This document shows, one piece after another, positions 39,868 to 47,450 of a stretch of DNA of 64,000 nucleotides. A program made the translations under genes and the position numbers. The stretch is taken from NCBI GenBank assembly GCA_903832325.1, contig CAILBC010000012.1, positions 20,379 through 84,378 on the forward strand. Direction: 5' to 3'. Source of the DNA: an uncultured Sphingomonadales bacterium (GTDB lineage: Bacteria; Pseudomonadota; Alphaproteobacteria; Sphingomonadales; Sphingomonadaceae). The notes beneath the pieces are model-generated. The model was not told the origin of the DNA. It searched no databases and saw only the letters and a program-made list of their open reading frames with translations. Position 1 is the stretch's first letter; each line of letters opens with the position of its first letter.

Positions 39868-41895
39868 TCACGGCACCTTTGTGGCGGGGGCAGCGGCCGG
39901 CGCCGCATCGGGCGGGTTATGCCGCAGCACGAAATTGACCGAAGCCTCCAGCATCTGCAGCCGCGTTTCGCTTTTCGACAGCCAGTGGTCTTCGGCTTTC
40001 AGCGTCACGAATTCCACCGGCTTGCCCGCGCGGCGCAGCGCATCGGCCATGTCGCTGCTTTGTTCGAATTTCACCACAGTATCGTCCTTGCCGTGGATCA
40101 GCAGGACCGGAACATCGACTTTGTCGACAAACCGGATCGGCGAGACCGCCTTCAGATCGCGCCCCGCGCCGATTTCGCGCCGCAGATTGCGGGTCAGCGT
40201 GGGATCGTCGCCGCTGTCCGCGATATCGCCGTTGACCATGCGCGTCAGATCGCCGATTCCGGCAATGGCCACCGCGCAGCGATAGAGGCCGTGCTGCAGC
40301 GTCACCCCGGCCAGCGCGGCATAGCCGCCATAGCTGGCCCCGACGATGCACACCCGCGCCGGGTTGACCACGCCCTGCCGCGCCAGTTCGGCCAGGCCAT
40401 CGGACAGATCGGTCTGCATCTTGCGGCCCCATTCGCCGCTGCCCGCGTTTTCAAACGCCACGCCATAGCCGGTCGATCCGCGGAAATTGGGCTGAAACAC
40501 GGCATACCCGCGTGAGGCAAAGGCCTGCGCGATCCAGTCAAACCGGATCGTGTCATAGGACGCCGGGCCGCCGTGGGGCAGGATGATCGCCGGCAGCCCC
40601 CTGGCCGGCCGGCCGGGCGGCAGGGTGAGCACGCCCTCCATCTTCAGGCCATCGGCCGCCGTGTAGGACACCATTTTCACAGGGCCCACACTGTCCGGCT
40701 GCAGATCATAGGAATAGCCCAGCGGATCGGCATGGTGGGTGGTGATATCGACCAGCCACCAGGTTTCGGGATCGCCCGGCCCTTCTGTTTTCACCAGCAG
40801 CCGGTCAAACGCATCGTTGGCATCGGTCAACGCGACGGTTGCATCGGGAAATGCACGGCGGCTGGCCTGGTAGATCTTGTCGTGCCGCGCGTCGAAAAAA
40901 TGCCCGGCGCCGGTGGTGCTGCGTTCGATATAGCCGATCAGGCGGTGGCCATTGTCGTGAAACACGCGGTCGATCTCTATAGTGTCGAGATAGGGCTGCG
41001 GCGCCCCGCCGTTCAGCGGCACGTTGAACCAGGCATCGCGTTCGCCATCCGCATCGCGCAGGCCATAGACCACGCCGGTGCCATCGGGCGCAAAGCCGAT
41101 CAGGTGCACCGATCCCAGCTTGTCATTGCCCGAAGCCAGTTTCTGGCCATTTGCGCCAAACAGTTTCCAATCCCCATGATCGCGGTCCAAATCGAGCACC
41201 GCGCCGATCGCGCCTTTGTCATCGATCAACCAGCTGCGCCACGAATGATCGCCTTCGATATGGTTGGCAATCTTGCGGTGGCGGCGATTTTGCAGATCGA
41301 CCTCGTACAGATCGGGGTGCATCGCTCCGTCGGGCAGATATTTGTCAAAGCCGAGCCCGCCGCTTTTCAGCGTAACGCCGCCGAAATAGCCGAACCACCG
41401 GCCATTTTTCTGCACCACGCCATACGTGCTCCACACCCCGCCGATGATATCCTCATCCCCGGCGAACATGGCCCAGGGCTTGCCGGTATCGAGCGGCAGC
41501 ACCAGCACAGAGCCCAGCTCCGCCTTGTCGGTGGTGAAATTGGCACCCAGCTTTACCGTCTGGGTGTAATCGATCAGCACCGCCTGGTCCCCCGCCCAGG
41601 TCAGGCCGCGCACTTTGTCGGTGGGATCGATCACGGTCTGAAAGGTGGGTTGGCGTTTGGCATCCAGCACCACCAGCCGGCGCAACCCGCCAACATTCGC
41701 CAGGATCGCGATATGATCGCCCGAAGGCGAGATCGAGGCCATTTCGAAATCGGGCAAGTGGCCATACGTCGCCAGCGGTGCAGGCTCTGCCGCGACGGCA
41801 GCGAACGGTGCCCCGATCATGGCAAGCCCAAGCACAACAAGGCCCGAAACGCGCCCGACCCTTCGCCCCAGTTGCACGCGCTTCCCCCCAATCAC
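39868..41895 (-). CDS. Exported S9-family (prolyl oligopeptidase-type) peptidase
   Basis: The 675-residue protein begins with a signal peptide (VSGLVVLGLAMIGAPFAAVA, then AEPAPL). A beta-propeller-like middle follows, and a C-terminal alpha/beta-hydrolase domain with Ser521 (GASYGGY), an Asp near 605 (HGKDD) and His637 (EDHW). These form the catalytic triad of the S9 family, which cuts short peptides. It should act in the periplasm. It lies 57 bp upstream of the DUF2126 gene on the same strand, with no clear terminator between, and downstream of a TonB-dependent receptor with a terminator between. Confidence 0.93.
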   Translation of the reverse strand: MIGGKRVQLGRRVGRVSGLVVLGLAMIGAPFAAVAAEPAPLATYGHLPDFEMASISPSGDHIAILANVGGLRRLVVLDAKRQPTFQTVIDPTDKVRGLTWAGDQAVLIDYTQTVKLGANFTTDKAELGSVLVLPLDTGKPWAMFAGDEDIIGGVWSTYGVVQKNGRWFGYFGGVTLKSGGLGFDKYLPDGAMHPDLYEVDLQNRRHRKIANHIEGDHSWRSWLIDDKGAIGAVLDLDRDHGDWKLFGANGQKLASGNDKLGSVHLIGFAPDGTGVVYGLRDADGERDAWFNVPLNGGAPQPYLDTIEIDRVFHDNGHRLIGYIERSTTGAGHFFDARHDKIYQASRRAFPDATVALTDANDAFDRLLVKTEGPGDPETWWLVDITTHHADPLGYSYDLQPDSVGPVKMVSYTAADGLKMEGVLTLPPGRPARGLPAIILPHGGPASYDTIRFDWIAQAFASRGYAVFQPNFRGSTGYGVAFENAGSGEWGRKMQTDLSDGLAELARQGVVNPARVCIVGASYGGYAALAGVTLQHGLYRCAVAIAGIGDLTRMVNGDIADSGDDPTLTRNLRREIGAGRDLKAVSPIRFVDKVDVPVLLIHGKDDTVVKFEQSSDMADALRRAGKPVEFVTLKAEDHWLSKSETRLQMLEASVNFVLRHNPPDAAPAAAPATKVP

Positions 41896-41995
41896 CTGAT
41901 GCTGAGGCTATGGCGCGGGCCGGGGCGTGTCAATTTCGGTGTTTGCTGCTGCCGCCCCCCCCGATTGCCCACCTTGCCCGCCTGCACAACGACAA

Positions 41996-42029
41996 AACCC
42001 CGGGCAGCCTGTGCTGGCCGCCCGGGGTT
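41996..42029 (-). terminator. Terminator after the TonB-dependent receptor
   Basis: A perfect 10-bp stem (AACCCCGGGC / GCCCGGGGTT) is followed, on the minus strand, by TTTTGTCG. It is beyond the paired-palindrome element B, so that element lies in the receptor's 3' untranslated region. Confidence 0.75.
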
Positions 42030-42044
42030 CCGGTTTGGTGCGTA

Positions 42045-42147
42045 ATACGGATGTGCGATGAGTGGAACTCATCGCACAACGTGACGCTCAAGCGCCGCGC
42101 GGGCTTATACCAATGTGCAATGAGCGGAGCTCACTGCACATTGGTAT
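42045..42147 (-). repeat. Paired-palindrome (BIME-like) element, copy B
   Basis: Read from the receptor gene, the long hairpin comes first (arms 42108-42125 and 42129-42146, 18 bp, one mismatch, loop GGA). Then comes the core (acgctcaagcgccgcgcggg on the plus strand) and the short hairpin (arms 42052-42063 and 42067-42078, 12 bp, perfect, loop GGA). This is the best-kept copy in the window. A further 7-bp hairpin at 42153-42173 separates it from the receptor stop. Confidence 0.93.
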
Positions 42148-42182
42148 AACACCCCGCCAAGCGAAATGGCGGGAAAAACCGA

Positions 42183-44798
42183 TCAGAACTTCAGGCGGAC
42201 ACCGGCTTCATAGGTGACGCCGTAATATTCGATCTGCTGCGGGCGCGAGGCATCGCCAAAGTTATAGCGCAGCGGGGTATTGAGCAGGTTCTTGGCCGAA
42301 AAATACAGCTCGTAACCCTTGCTGAACCGATAGCTGCCGGTCAGGTCCATCGTGGTGCGCGCCGCCTGGATATTGTCCGTGCTGCGATCCCCGCCATACG
42401 AGAACAGGCTGGAGCTGACATATTGTGCCGCCAGACGCAGGCGGACGGGGCCGCGTTCATACGACCCGGCCAGGTTCCACGTCACGTTCGAAGTGCCCGG
42501 CAGGCTGCCATACTGGTCTGTGCCGTTGGTCGTCGCGCTGTATTCGAGGAAGTGCGATTTCACCAGCGTCAGGTTGCCTTCGACGCCCAGGCCGCCCAGC
42601 AGGCCGGGCAGGAACGTCAGCTTCTGCTGATAGGCCATTTCGATCCCGCGGGCATAAGCGCCTTCGTTCACATAAGTAACGTAATCGCCCTTGACCCCGT
42701 TAAAGATCGGATTGTCCTGATTGATCAGCACGTTGGCAAAGATGTAGTTCTTGAATTCCTTGTCGAACACGCCGATCTGGACGATCCCGCCGTGGGGCAG
42801 GTAATATTCCAGATCCAGATCAAAGTTGTTGCCCGTGGTCGGCTTCAGATTGGGGTTGCCGGCGGAGTAGACCGGGCGCGGCGAGGTCGTGAAATCCACG
42901 CCCGCGTTGCCGCCGGCCTGGTTGAACCCGGGGCGGGCGATGCCGGTCGAATAAGTCGCGCGCAGCAGCAGATCGTTGCTGAATTCATATTTCAGCTGCA
43001 GCGTCGGGAACACGTCGGTGTATTTTTTGCCGTTGTTGACAAAAGCGGTCGTCGAATTGCCCGCCGCATCGGTCGTGGTCAGATAGTTCCCATACGTCGC
43101 GTCGGTGGCTTCGATGCGCACCCCGGTCAGCACGTTCAGCTTGCCGAATTCGCCGGTGTACATCAGGTAGCCGGCGGTCACGTTTTCCTTGTCACGGAAA
43201 TCGCGGCTGAGTGTCGGGGTCAGCGTGGGGAGCGACTGGTTCACCAGATTCCGGATCGCGCCCAGATTGATCACCGGCGCGGTGGGATAGCGGCCGAAGT
43301 AGTAATTGTCCGGCTGCGGTGTGCTCGCGGCATAGTTGGAAAGGACGATGCTCGACCCCTTGGCAAACGTCGTGCCGGCGCCAAAATCATCAACGCTCTT
43401 GGTGCGGCGGCGGATGCTGACACCGGCCTTGATCTGGCCTTCGCCGCCAAACAGCGCCACCGGATAGCGGGCGTTGAACACGCCGGCATATTCGTGGTCG
43501 TTGTCATGTTCGCCATACGATGCCAGCTTCACTTTGCCGTTGGCGCCGCCGTATTGCGTGGCGTCATACGATTGGAACGGCGTGGTCAGCGCCGCATCCT
43601 TGAACAAGTTGAAATAGTACCGGTTCGGATTGCTGTTGTTGTAGGTGCCGGTGTAGATATCGGCGCCATAGAAACGCGCTTCGGTATAGTAATCCTGATT
43701 GTAGGTGCCCTGCACAAAGCTGGCCCGGTAATCGATCACCAGATCGCCGAAATGGTCTTCACCGCCGATGGCCGCCATCGTGTTGCGGAACGTTTCCTGC
43801 GTGTTGACCGCATCGACCTGCGGCTGGAAGCCATCGGTCTGATACCCCTTGCCATCGGCAGCCGAAGGTGCGCCATCGAACTGGGCATAGAAGTGCTGTT
43901 TGTACTGCCCTTCGGTATAGCCGGCGATGTTCAGGCGCGCATAATACTTGTGATCGTTGCTGGGCGTGTAATCCAGTTCACCGCCATAGCCAAAACGGCG
44001 GCGGCTGTAATCATAGTGGCGGAAATCGACGCGGTCGAAATCGCGGCCCGTGCTGGAGGTATAGCTGGGTTCGATATCGTCGATCGCGCGGCGGTCATCC
44101 TTGCGCGAGGCGGTGAACACGAACGACAGATCGCCCAGCTTTGCCCCGGCGGCGATGCTGGCGGTGTAAGGCCCGGCTTTCTTGTGTTCGGGTTCGTAGC
44201 CGGCGCCCAGTTCCATTTCGATGAACGGCTTGGTCACGCCCTTGGCCGTACGCGGGGTGATGTCGACCGAACCGCCCAGCCCTTCGGCTTCACGATCGGG
44301 CGACAGCGTCTTGTAGACCACCAGGCCATCGATCGCGCCGGTGGGCACGGTGTCGAATTCCACCGCGCGGCCGGTGCCCGATGCCACGGTGTTCGCCGGG
44401 TGCGTGCCGACCAGAACCACGCCGCCATACGTCGCGCCGTTCAGGTTCGAATCGATCCCGCGGATGTTCACAAAGCGGCCTTCGCCGGTGTCGGTGGACA
44501 GCGAAACGCCGGGAATGCGGCCCAGCGCTTCGGCCGCGTTGAAATCGGGGTACTTCTTGATCGTTTCGATCGACTGGATGTTGACCAGGACCGGGGCGAT
44601 CTTTTGCGTGTTGCGCGATGTGTCTTCCTGCCGGGTGGCGGTGACGACGATCGTGCTGTTTTTCTCGGCAGCTTCGTCGGCTGCGGTTTCCGGCGCAGAG
44701 GCCTTTGCGGCCGTTTCTGCGGCAAACGCAGCATGCGGCGCGAACACAGCCATCGCCAGCAGCGAGGCGGAAAGAAGGTGATGCGATTTGATTGCCAT
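42183..44798 (-). CDS. TonB-dependent outer-membrane receptor (TIGR01782-like)
   Basis: The 871-residue protein has a signal peptide (ASLLAMAVFAPHAAFA), an N-terminal plug with a TonB-box-like NSTIVVTATRQ segment, and PDFNAAEALGRIPGVSL, RFVNIRGID and GLGGSVDITPRT. A long beta-barrel follows, ending in aromatic RLKF. Family members in Caulobacter, Xanthomonas and sphingomonads import carbohydrates, peptides or other complex molecules. AGGGGG precedes the ATG at 44798; an upstream frame to 44981 is unsupported. The tonB-exbBD operon at 9.6-12.3 kb would power it. The substrate is unknown; the peptidase next door suggests a peptide. Confidence 0.94.
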   Translation of the reverse strand: MAIKSHHLLSASLLAMAVFAPHAAFAAETAAKASAPETAADEAAEKNSTIVVTATRQEDTSRNTQKIAPVLVNIQSIETIKKYPDFNAAEALGRIPGVSLSTDTGEGRFVNIRGIDSNLNGATYGGVVLVGTHPANTVASGTGRAVEFDTVPTGAIDGLVVYKTLSPDREAEGLGGSVDITPRTAKGVTKPFIEMELGAGYEPEHKKAGPYTASIAAGAKLGDLSFVFTASRKDDRRAIDDIEPSYTSSTGRDFDRVDFRHYDYSRRRFGYGGELDYTPSNDHKYYARLNIAGYTEGQYKQHFYAQFDGAPSAADGKGYQTDGFQPQVDAVNTQETFRNTMAAIGGEDHFGDLVIDYRASFVQGTYNQDYYTEARFYGADIYTGTYNNSNPNRYYFNLFKDAALTTPFQSYDATQYGGANGKVKLASYGEHDNDHEYAGVFNARYPVALFGGEGQIKAGVSIRRRTKSVDDFGAGTTFAKGSSIVLSNYAASTPQPDNYYFGRYPTAPVINLGAIRNLVNQSLPTLTPTLSRDFRDKENVTAGYLMYTGEFGKLNVLTGVRIEATDATYGNYLTTTDAAGNSTTAFVNNGKKYTDVFPTLQLKYEFSNDLLLRATYSTGIARPGFNQAGGNAGVDFTTSPRPVYSAGNPNLKPTTGNNFDLDLEYYLPHGGIVQIGVFDKEFKNYIFANVLINQDNPIFNGVKGDYVTYVNEGAYARGIEMAYQQKLTFLPGLLGGLGVEGNLTLVKSHFLEYSATTNGTDQYGSLPGTSNVTWNLAGSYERGPVRLRLAAQYVSSSLFSYGGDRSTDNIQAARTTMDLTGSYRFSKGYELYFSAKNLLNTPLRYNFGDASRPQQIEYYGVTYEAGVRLKF

Positions 44799-45342
44799 GG
44801 TGGCCCCCTGAGAACCGTTGTCAGACATTGGCTCTGATCCAGTGCGAACCAGGCCGTTCTTCGATGACCGCGCCTTGCAGTGTTTCACGACAGGGATATG
44901 ACAGCGCCTCCGGACCAGTCCTGCCCCAATGGGCCCTGCCCGGCCGCAGCGGAAGGATTGACAGGCCCCCAACCCGGGCAACCGTGAAGCGACGGCACCG
45001 GTGAAAGCGACCTTAGGTCCGCAAATTTTTTACCATTTAAATCAGATATTTATGCGGTCTTGACGAGGTCCGGCGCGTCGATTCCGGGGCGATTCCGGAG
45101 CCACCCGGCGATTGGCCGCTGCACGGGGCAGAACACGAGGCTGCACCGGGCGCCACCGCCAGACCCCAGCGAAAATTACAAAAATCAAATATTTGCCCGG
45201 TGTATTGCGCCAAATCCGCGCAAAAACCCCGGCAAATGGCCAAAGAAGGCGCCATGCCCGGGCAATCCTGCCTATAAGCAAGGGCCCGCGATGCGTTCGC
45301 AGGGCCGGTGGGACGGTTTGGCGGGATAAGGGGAAACACGCA
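44799..45342. promoter_or_regulatory. Divergent control region, receptor / lipoprotein
   Basis: This 544-bp gap has no convincing gene. Two AT-rich patches stand out in a GC-rich setting: 45023-45055 (aaattttttaccatttaaatc...) and 45175-45202 (aaaattacaaaaatcaaata...). They are the likely promoter regions for the divergent genes. I see no repeated operator. Confidence 0.4.
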
Positions 45343-46257
45343 GTGCGCAAACCAAGGGTGGCACGGGCACGAATCGCGATGGTGCTGATCTTGCCGGGAT
45401 GTCTGGGTGGATGCCTGGACTATCCGGCGGTGGGCCACCTGTCGGTTTCGATGCAGGCCTCGCTCGCCACGTGGCAGCCGTTTGTCGATGATCTGGGCGC
45501 TTCGTGCCACCGGCGGCTGGTGATCGACGGCGAAAGCGGCCCGCTGGCGCACCAGTGCGACGCGCTCGACGATCTGCAGGGCCAGATTGCCACACGGCTC
45601 ACCGTGCTCGATGGCTATTTCGGGGCGCTGGGGGCGGTGGCCAGCGATGGCAATTTTGCCGTGGATGGCGGGCTGGGCGCGCTGGGCGCTTCGGCAAAGC
45701 AGGCCGGCGCCAATGGCAATGATGTGGACGCGGTGCAGGCAATCGCCAGCGCGGTGGCCGGCATCGTGGTCGGACACATCCGCGCCAGGGCCATGGACCG
45801 GCTGATCGACCAGGCGCACAACGCCGCCCGGGTGGTCACGACGCTGCAGGGCGTGTTTGACACCGTCTATGCCGACAGCCTGAAGCTTGAGGCGAACAAA
45901 TGGGCGCAATCGATGCAGCATGCCGCTGCGGACGTGGGGATTGCACTGCCGCTGCCGCCTTGTGCCGCAGGCGGCGTGATCTGGACCAGCCCGCGCCCGG
46001 CGCTGTCGAACTGGCAGCAGGTGCAATTCGAAGCCTTCTATGCCAACCAGTGCGCGGCGATCACCGCGCGGCAGACCGCGCTGCAGGCCTTTGACGTGTC
46101 TGCAGGCCAGCTTGTCGCGGCGCTGACCGATCTTGACGCCAACCGGGCGCGGCTGAAAGATGGCGCCGTGGTCGCGCATTTTCTGGCGCAGGCGCACACG
46201 GTGGCCGTGCAGGCCCAGGCCGTGCAGCAGGCCTTTTCCACCGCCAAGACATCCTGA
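45343..46257 (+). CDS. Putative lipoprotein of unknown function
   Basis: The 304-residue protein starts at a GTG with AAGGGG before it. It has a basic N-terminus, a hydrophobic stretch and the sequence LPGCLGGCLD, where LGGC is a good lipobox; this suggests a lipid-anchored protein. The rest is mostly alpha-helical and Ala-rich (repeated LDDLQGQIATRLTVLDGYFGAL, AQSMQHAAADVGIA), with a few Cys (SCHRR, HQCDAL, PPCAAG, NQCAAI) that could pair. I do not recognise the family. The next gene, a small helical protein, starts 9 bp after its stop, so they are likely co-transcribed. Confidence 0.75.
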   Translation: MRKPRVARARIAMVLILPGCLGGCLDYPAVGHLSVSMQASLATWQPFVDDLGASCHRRLVIDGESGPLAHQCDALDDLQGQIATRLTVLDGYFGALGAVASDGNFAVDGGLGALGASAKQAGANGNDVDAVQAIASAVAGIVVGHIRARAMDRLIDQAHNAARVVTTLQGVFDTVYADSLKLEANKWAQSMQHAAADVGIALPLPPCAAGGVIWTSPRPALSNWQQVQFEAFYANQCAAITARQTALQAFDVSAGQLVAALTDLDANRARLKDGAVVAHFLAQAHTVAVQAQAVQQAFSTAKTS

Positions 46258-46266
46258 GGACTGCCG

Positions 46267-46692
46267 ATGCCCGACCTTCATGATCTTGCGCAGGATTTCA
46301 TCGCGCTGTCCGACATGCTGACCACGCGCAGCGCGCAGCAGCAAAGCCGCAATCTGCCGCCCACAGCCCCCGGCTATGCGCAATGGAGGGCAGAACTCGG
46401 CACGCTGGACGACCAGATCAACGCGCTGGAGGCCGCCGCAACCGAGATCGACGCGGCCTATGCCCGGGAAAAACTGGCCGGGCTCGACGATACCCTGGCG
46501 CAGATCGGCACGGCCACCGCCGATGCCAAGGCCGCAATCACCGACATCGCGGATGCCAACCGCGCCGCGCAGATCATCGCCGCGGTGGTCAACACCGCCA
46601 CAGCGGTGGTCGCCACAATCGCCGACCCGATCGCCGGCGCCCCCGCGCTGACCGCCAGCGCCGGTGCGCTGGTCAACGCGGTGAATGGCTGA
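46267..46692 (+). CDS. Small helical protein of unknown function
   Basis: The 141-residue protein has no signal peptide. Residues about 40-105 look like a coiled coil or long helix (LDDQINALEAAATEIDAAY... AQIGTATADAKAAITDIADAN), and a hydrophobic end (AAQIIAAVVNTATAVVATIADPIAG) could be a membrane helix. I do not recognise it. It lies between a putative lipoprotein (9-bp gap) and a PhyH-like dioxygenase (8-bp gap). Confidence 0.7.
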   Translation: MPDLHDLAQDFIALSDMLTTRSAQQQSRNLPPTAPGYAQWRAELGTLDDQINALEAAATEIDAAYAREKLAGLDDTLAQIGTATADAKAAITDIADANRAAQIIAAVVNTATAVVATIADPIAGAPALTASAGALVNAVNG

Positions 46693-46700
46693 ACCGACCC

Positions 46701-47420
46701 ATGCGCCGGGAAGCATCGCAGGCGGAACGCCGGAGCGCCGCGCCGGTTGCGCCCGATTCGCTCGATCTGGCGACACACGGCGCGCAAGTCTGGCGCGGAG
46801 CGGCTTTGGCATACCGCGCCCACCTGCTCGATATCCTGGCCGGGCTCCCGGCCGATCAGGCGGGGGTGCGGATAAACGCCCTGCCCGGCCTGGGCGTCTG
46901 GCTGGCGCCGACCGGTCCCATCGGCGCCTTGGCCAGCCATGCGCGCGGGGCAGCAGTACGGCCCGTCCGCGCGATCCTGTTCGACAAGACGGCAACCACC
47001 AACTGGGCGCTGGGCTGGCACCAGGACCGCACCATCTGCGTGCGTGACCGTGTGGACACGCCCGGTTTCGGCCCGTGGTCGATCAAGGCCGGGCTGCACC
47101 ATGTCGCCCCGCCGTTTGACCTGCTGGCGCGCATGGTGACCTTGCGCGTGCATTTTGATGATGTGCCGGCCACCAACGCCCCGCTGCTGATCGCACCGGG
47201 ATCACACCGGCGCGGCCGCGTGCCGGTGGACGAGGTGGCGTCTGTGGTTGCCGAATACGGCAGCATGGCCTGCCTTGCCCGCGCCGGCGACGTCTGGGCC
47301 TGTGCCACCCCGATCCTGCACGCTTCCGACGCCGCCACCGAACCTGCGCGCCGCCGCATCCTGCAAGTGGATTTCAGCGCCGACACTTTGCCCGGCGGGC
47401 TGGAATGGCTGGGAATCTGA
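46701..47420 (+). CDS. PhyH-like Fe(II)/2-oxoglutarate dioxygenase
   Basis: The 239-residue protein has the HxD pair at His107/Asp109 (GWHQDR), a distal His at about 207 (ILHASD) and an Arg-rich strand (ARRRILQVDF) that would bind 2-oxoglutarate. This fits the phytanoyl-CoA dioxygenase family, which hydroxylates small molecules or side chains. I chose the ATG at 46701, just after the preceding gene's stop. Many such proteins in sphingomonads have no known substrate. Confidence 0.88.
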   Translation: MRREASQAERRSAAPVAPDSLDLATHGAQVWRGAALAYRAHLLDILAGLPADQAGVRINALPGLGVWLAPTGPIGALASHARGAAVRPVRAILFDKTATTNWALGWHQDRTICVRDRVDTPGFGPWSIKAGLHHVAPPFDLLARMVTLRVHFDDVPATNAPLLIAPGSHRRGRVPVDEVASVVAEYGSMACLARAGDVWACATPILHASDAATEPARRRILQVDFSADTLPGGLEWLGI

Positions 47421-47450
47421 CGGGCGTATTGTCCGGGCATCGCACGTCGA

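Noticed and set aside
36337..40515. A 1392-codon open frame on the plus strand, opposite the DUF2126 gene
   Set aside because: It is an antisense shadow of two real minus-strand genes in a high-GC genome; its protein is Arg/His/Gln/Gly-rich with no family pattern, and there is no ribosome site.
42052..42149. Short open frames ending in RRAGLYQCAM-like sequence, also seen near 16.7 and 52.35 kb
   Set aside because: They are translations of the paired-palindrome elements, not proteins, although their mutual likeness helped to find the elements.
42423..44837. An 804-codon open frame opposite the TonB-dependent receptor
   Set aside because: Antisense shadow; the minus-strand gene has a signal peptide, plug motifs and a ribosome site.
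45037..46995. A 652-codon minus-strand open frame opposite the lipoprotein and dioxygenase genes
   Set aside because: No start signal, Arg/Gly-rich shadow composition, and it crosses three well-supported genes.
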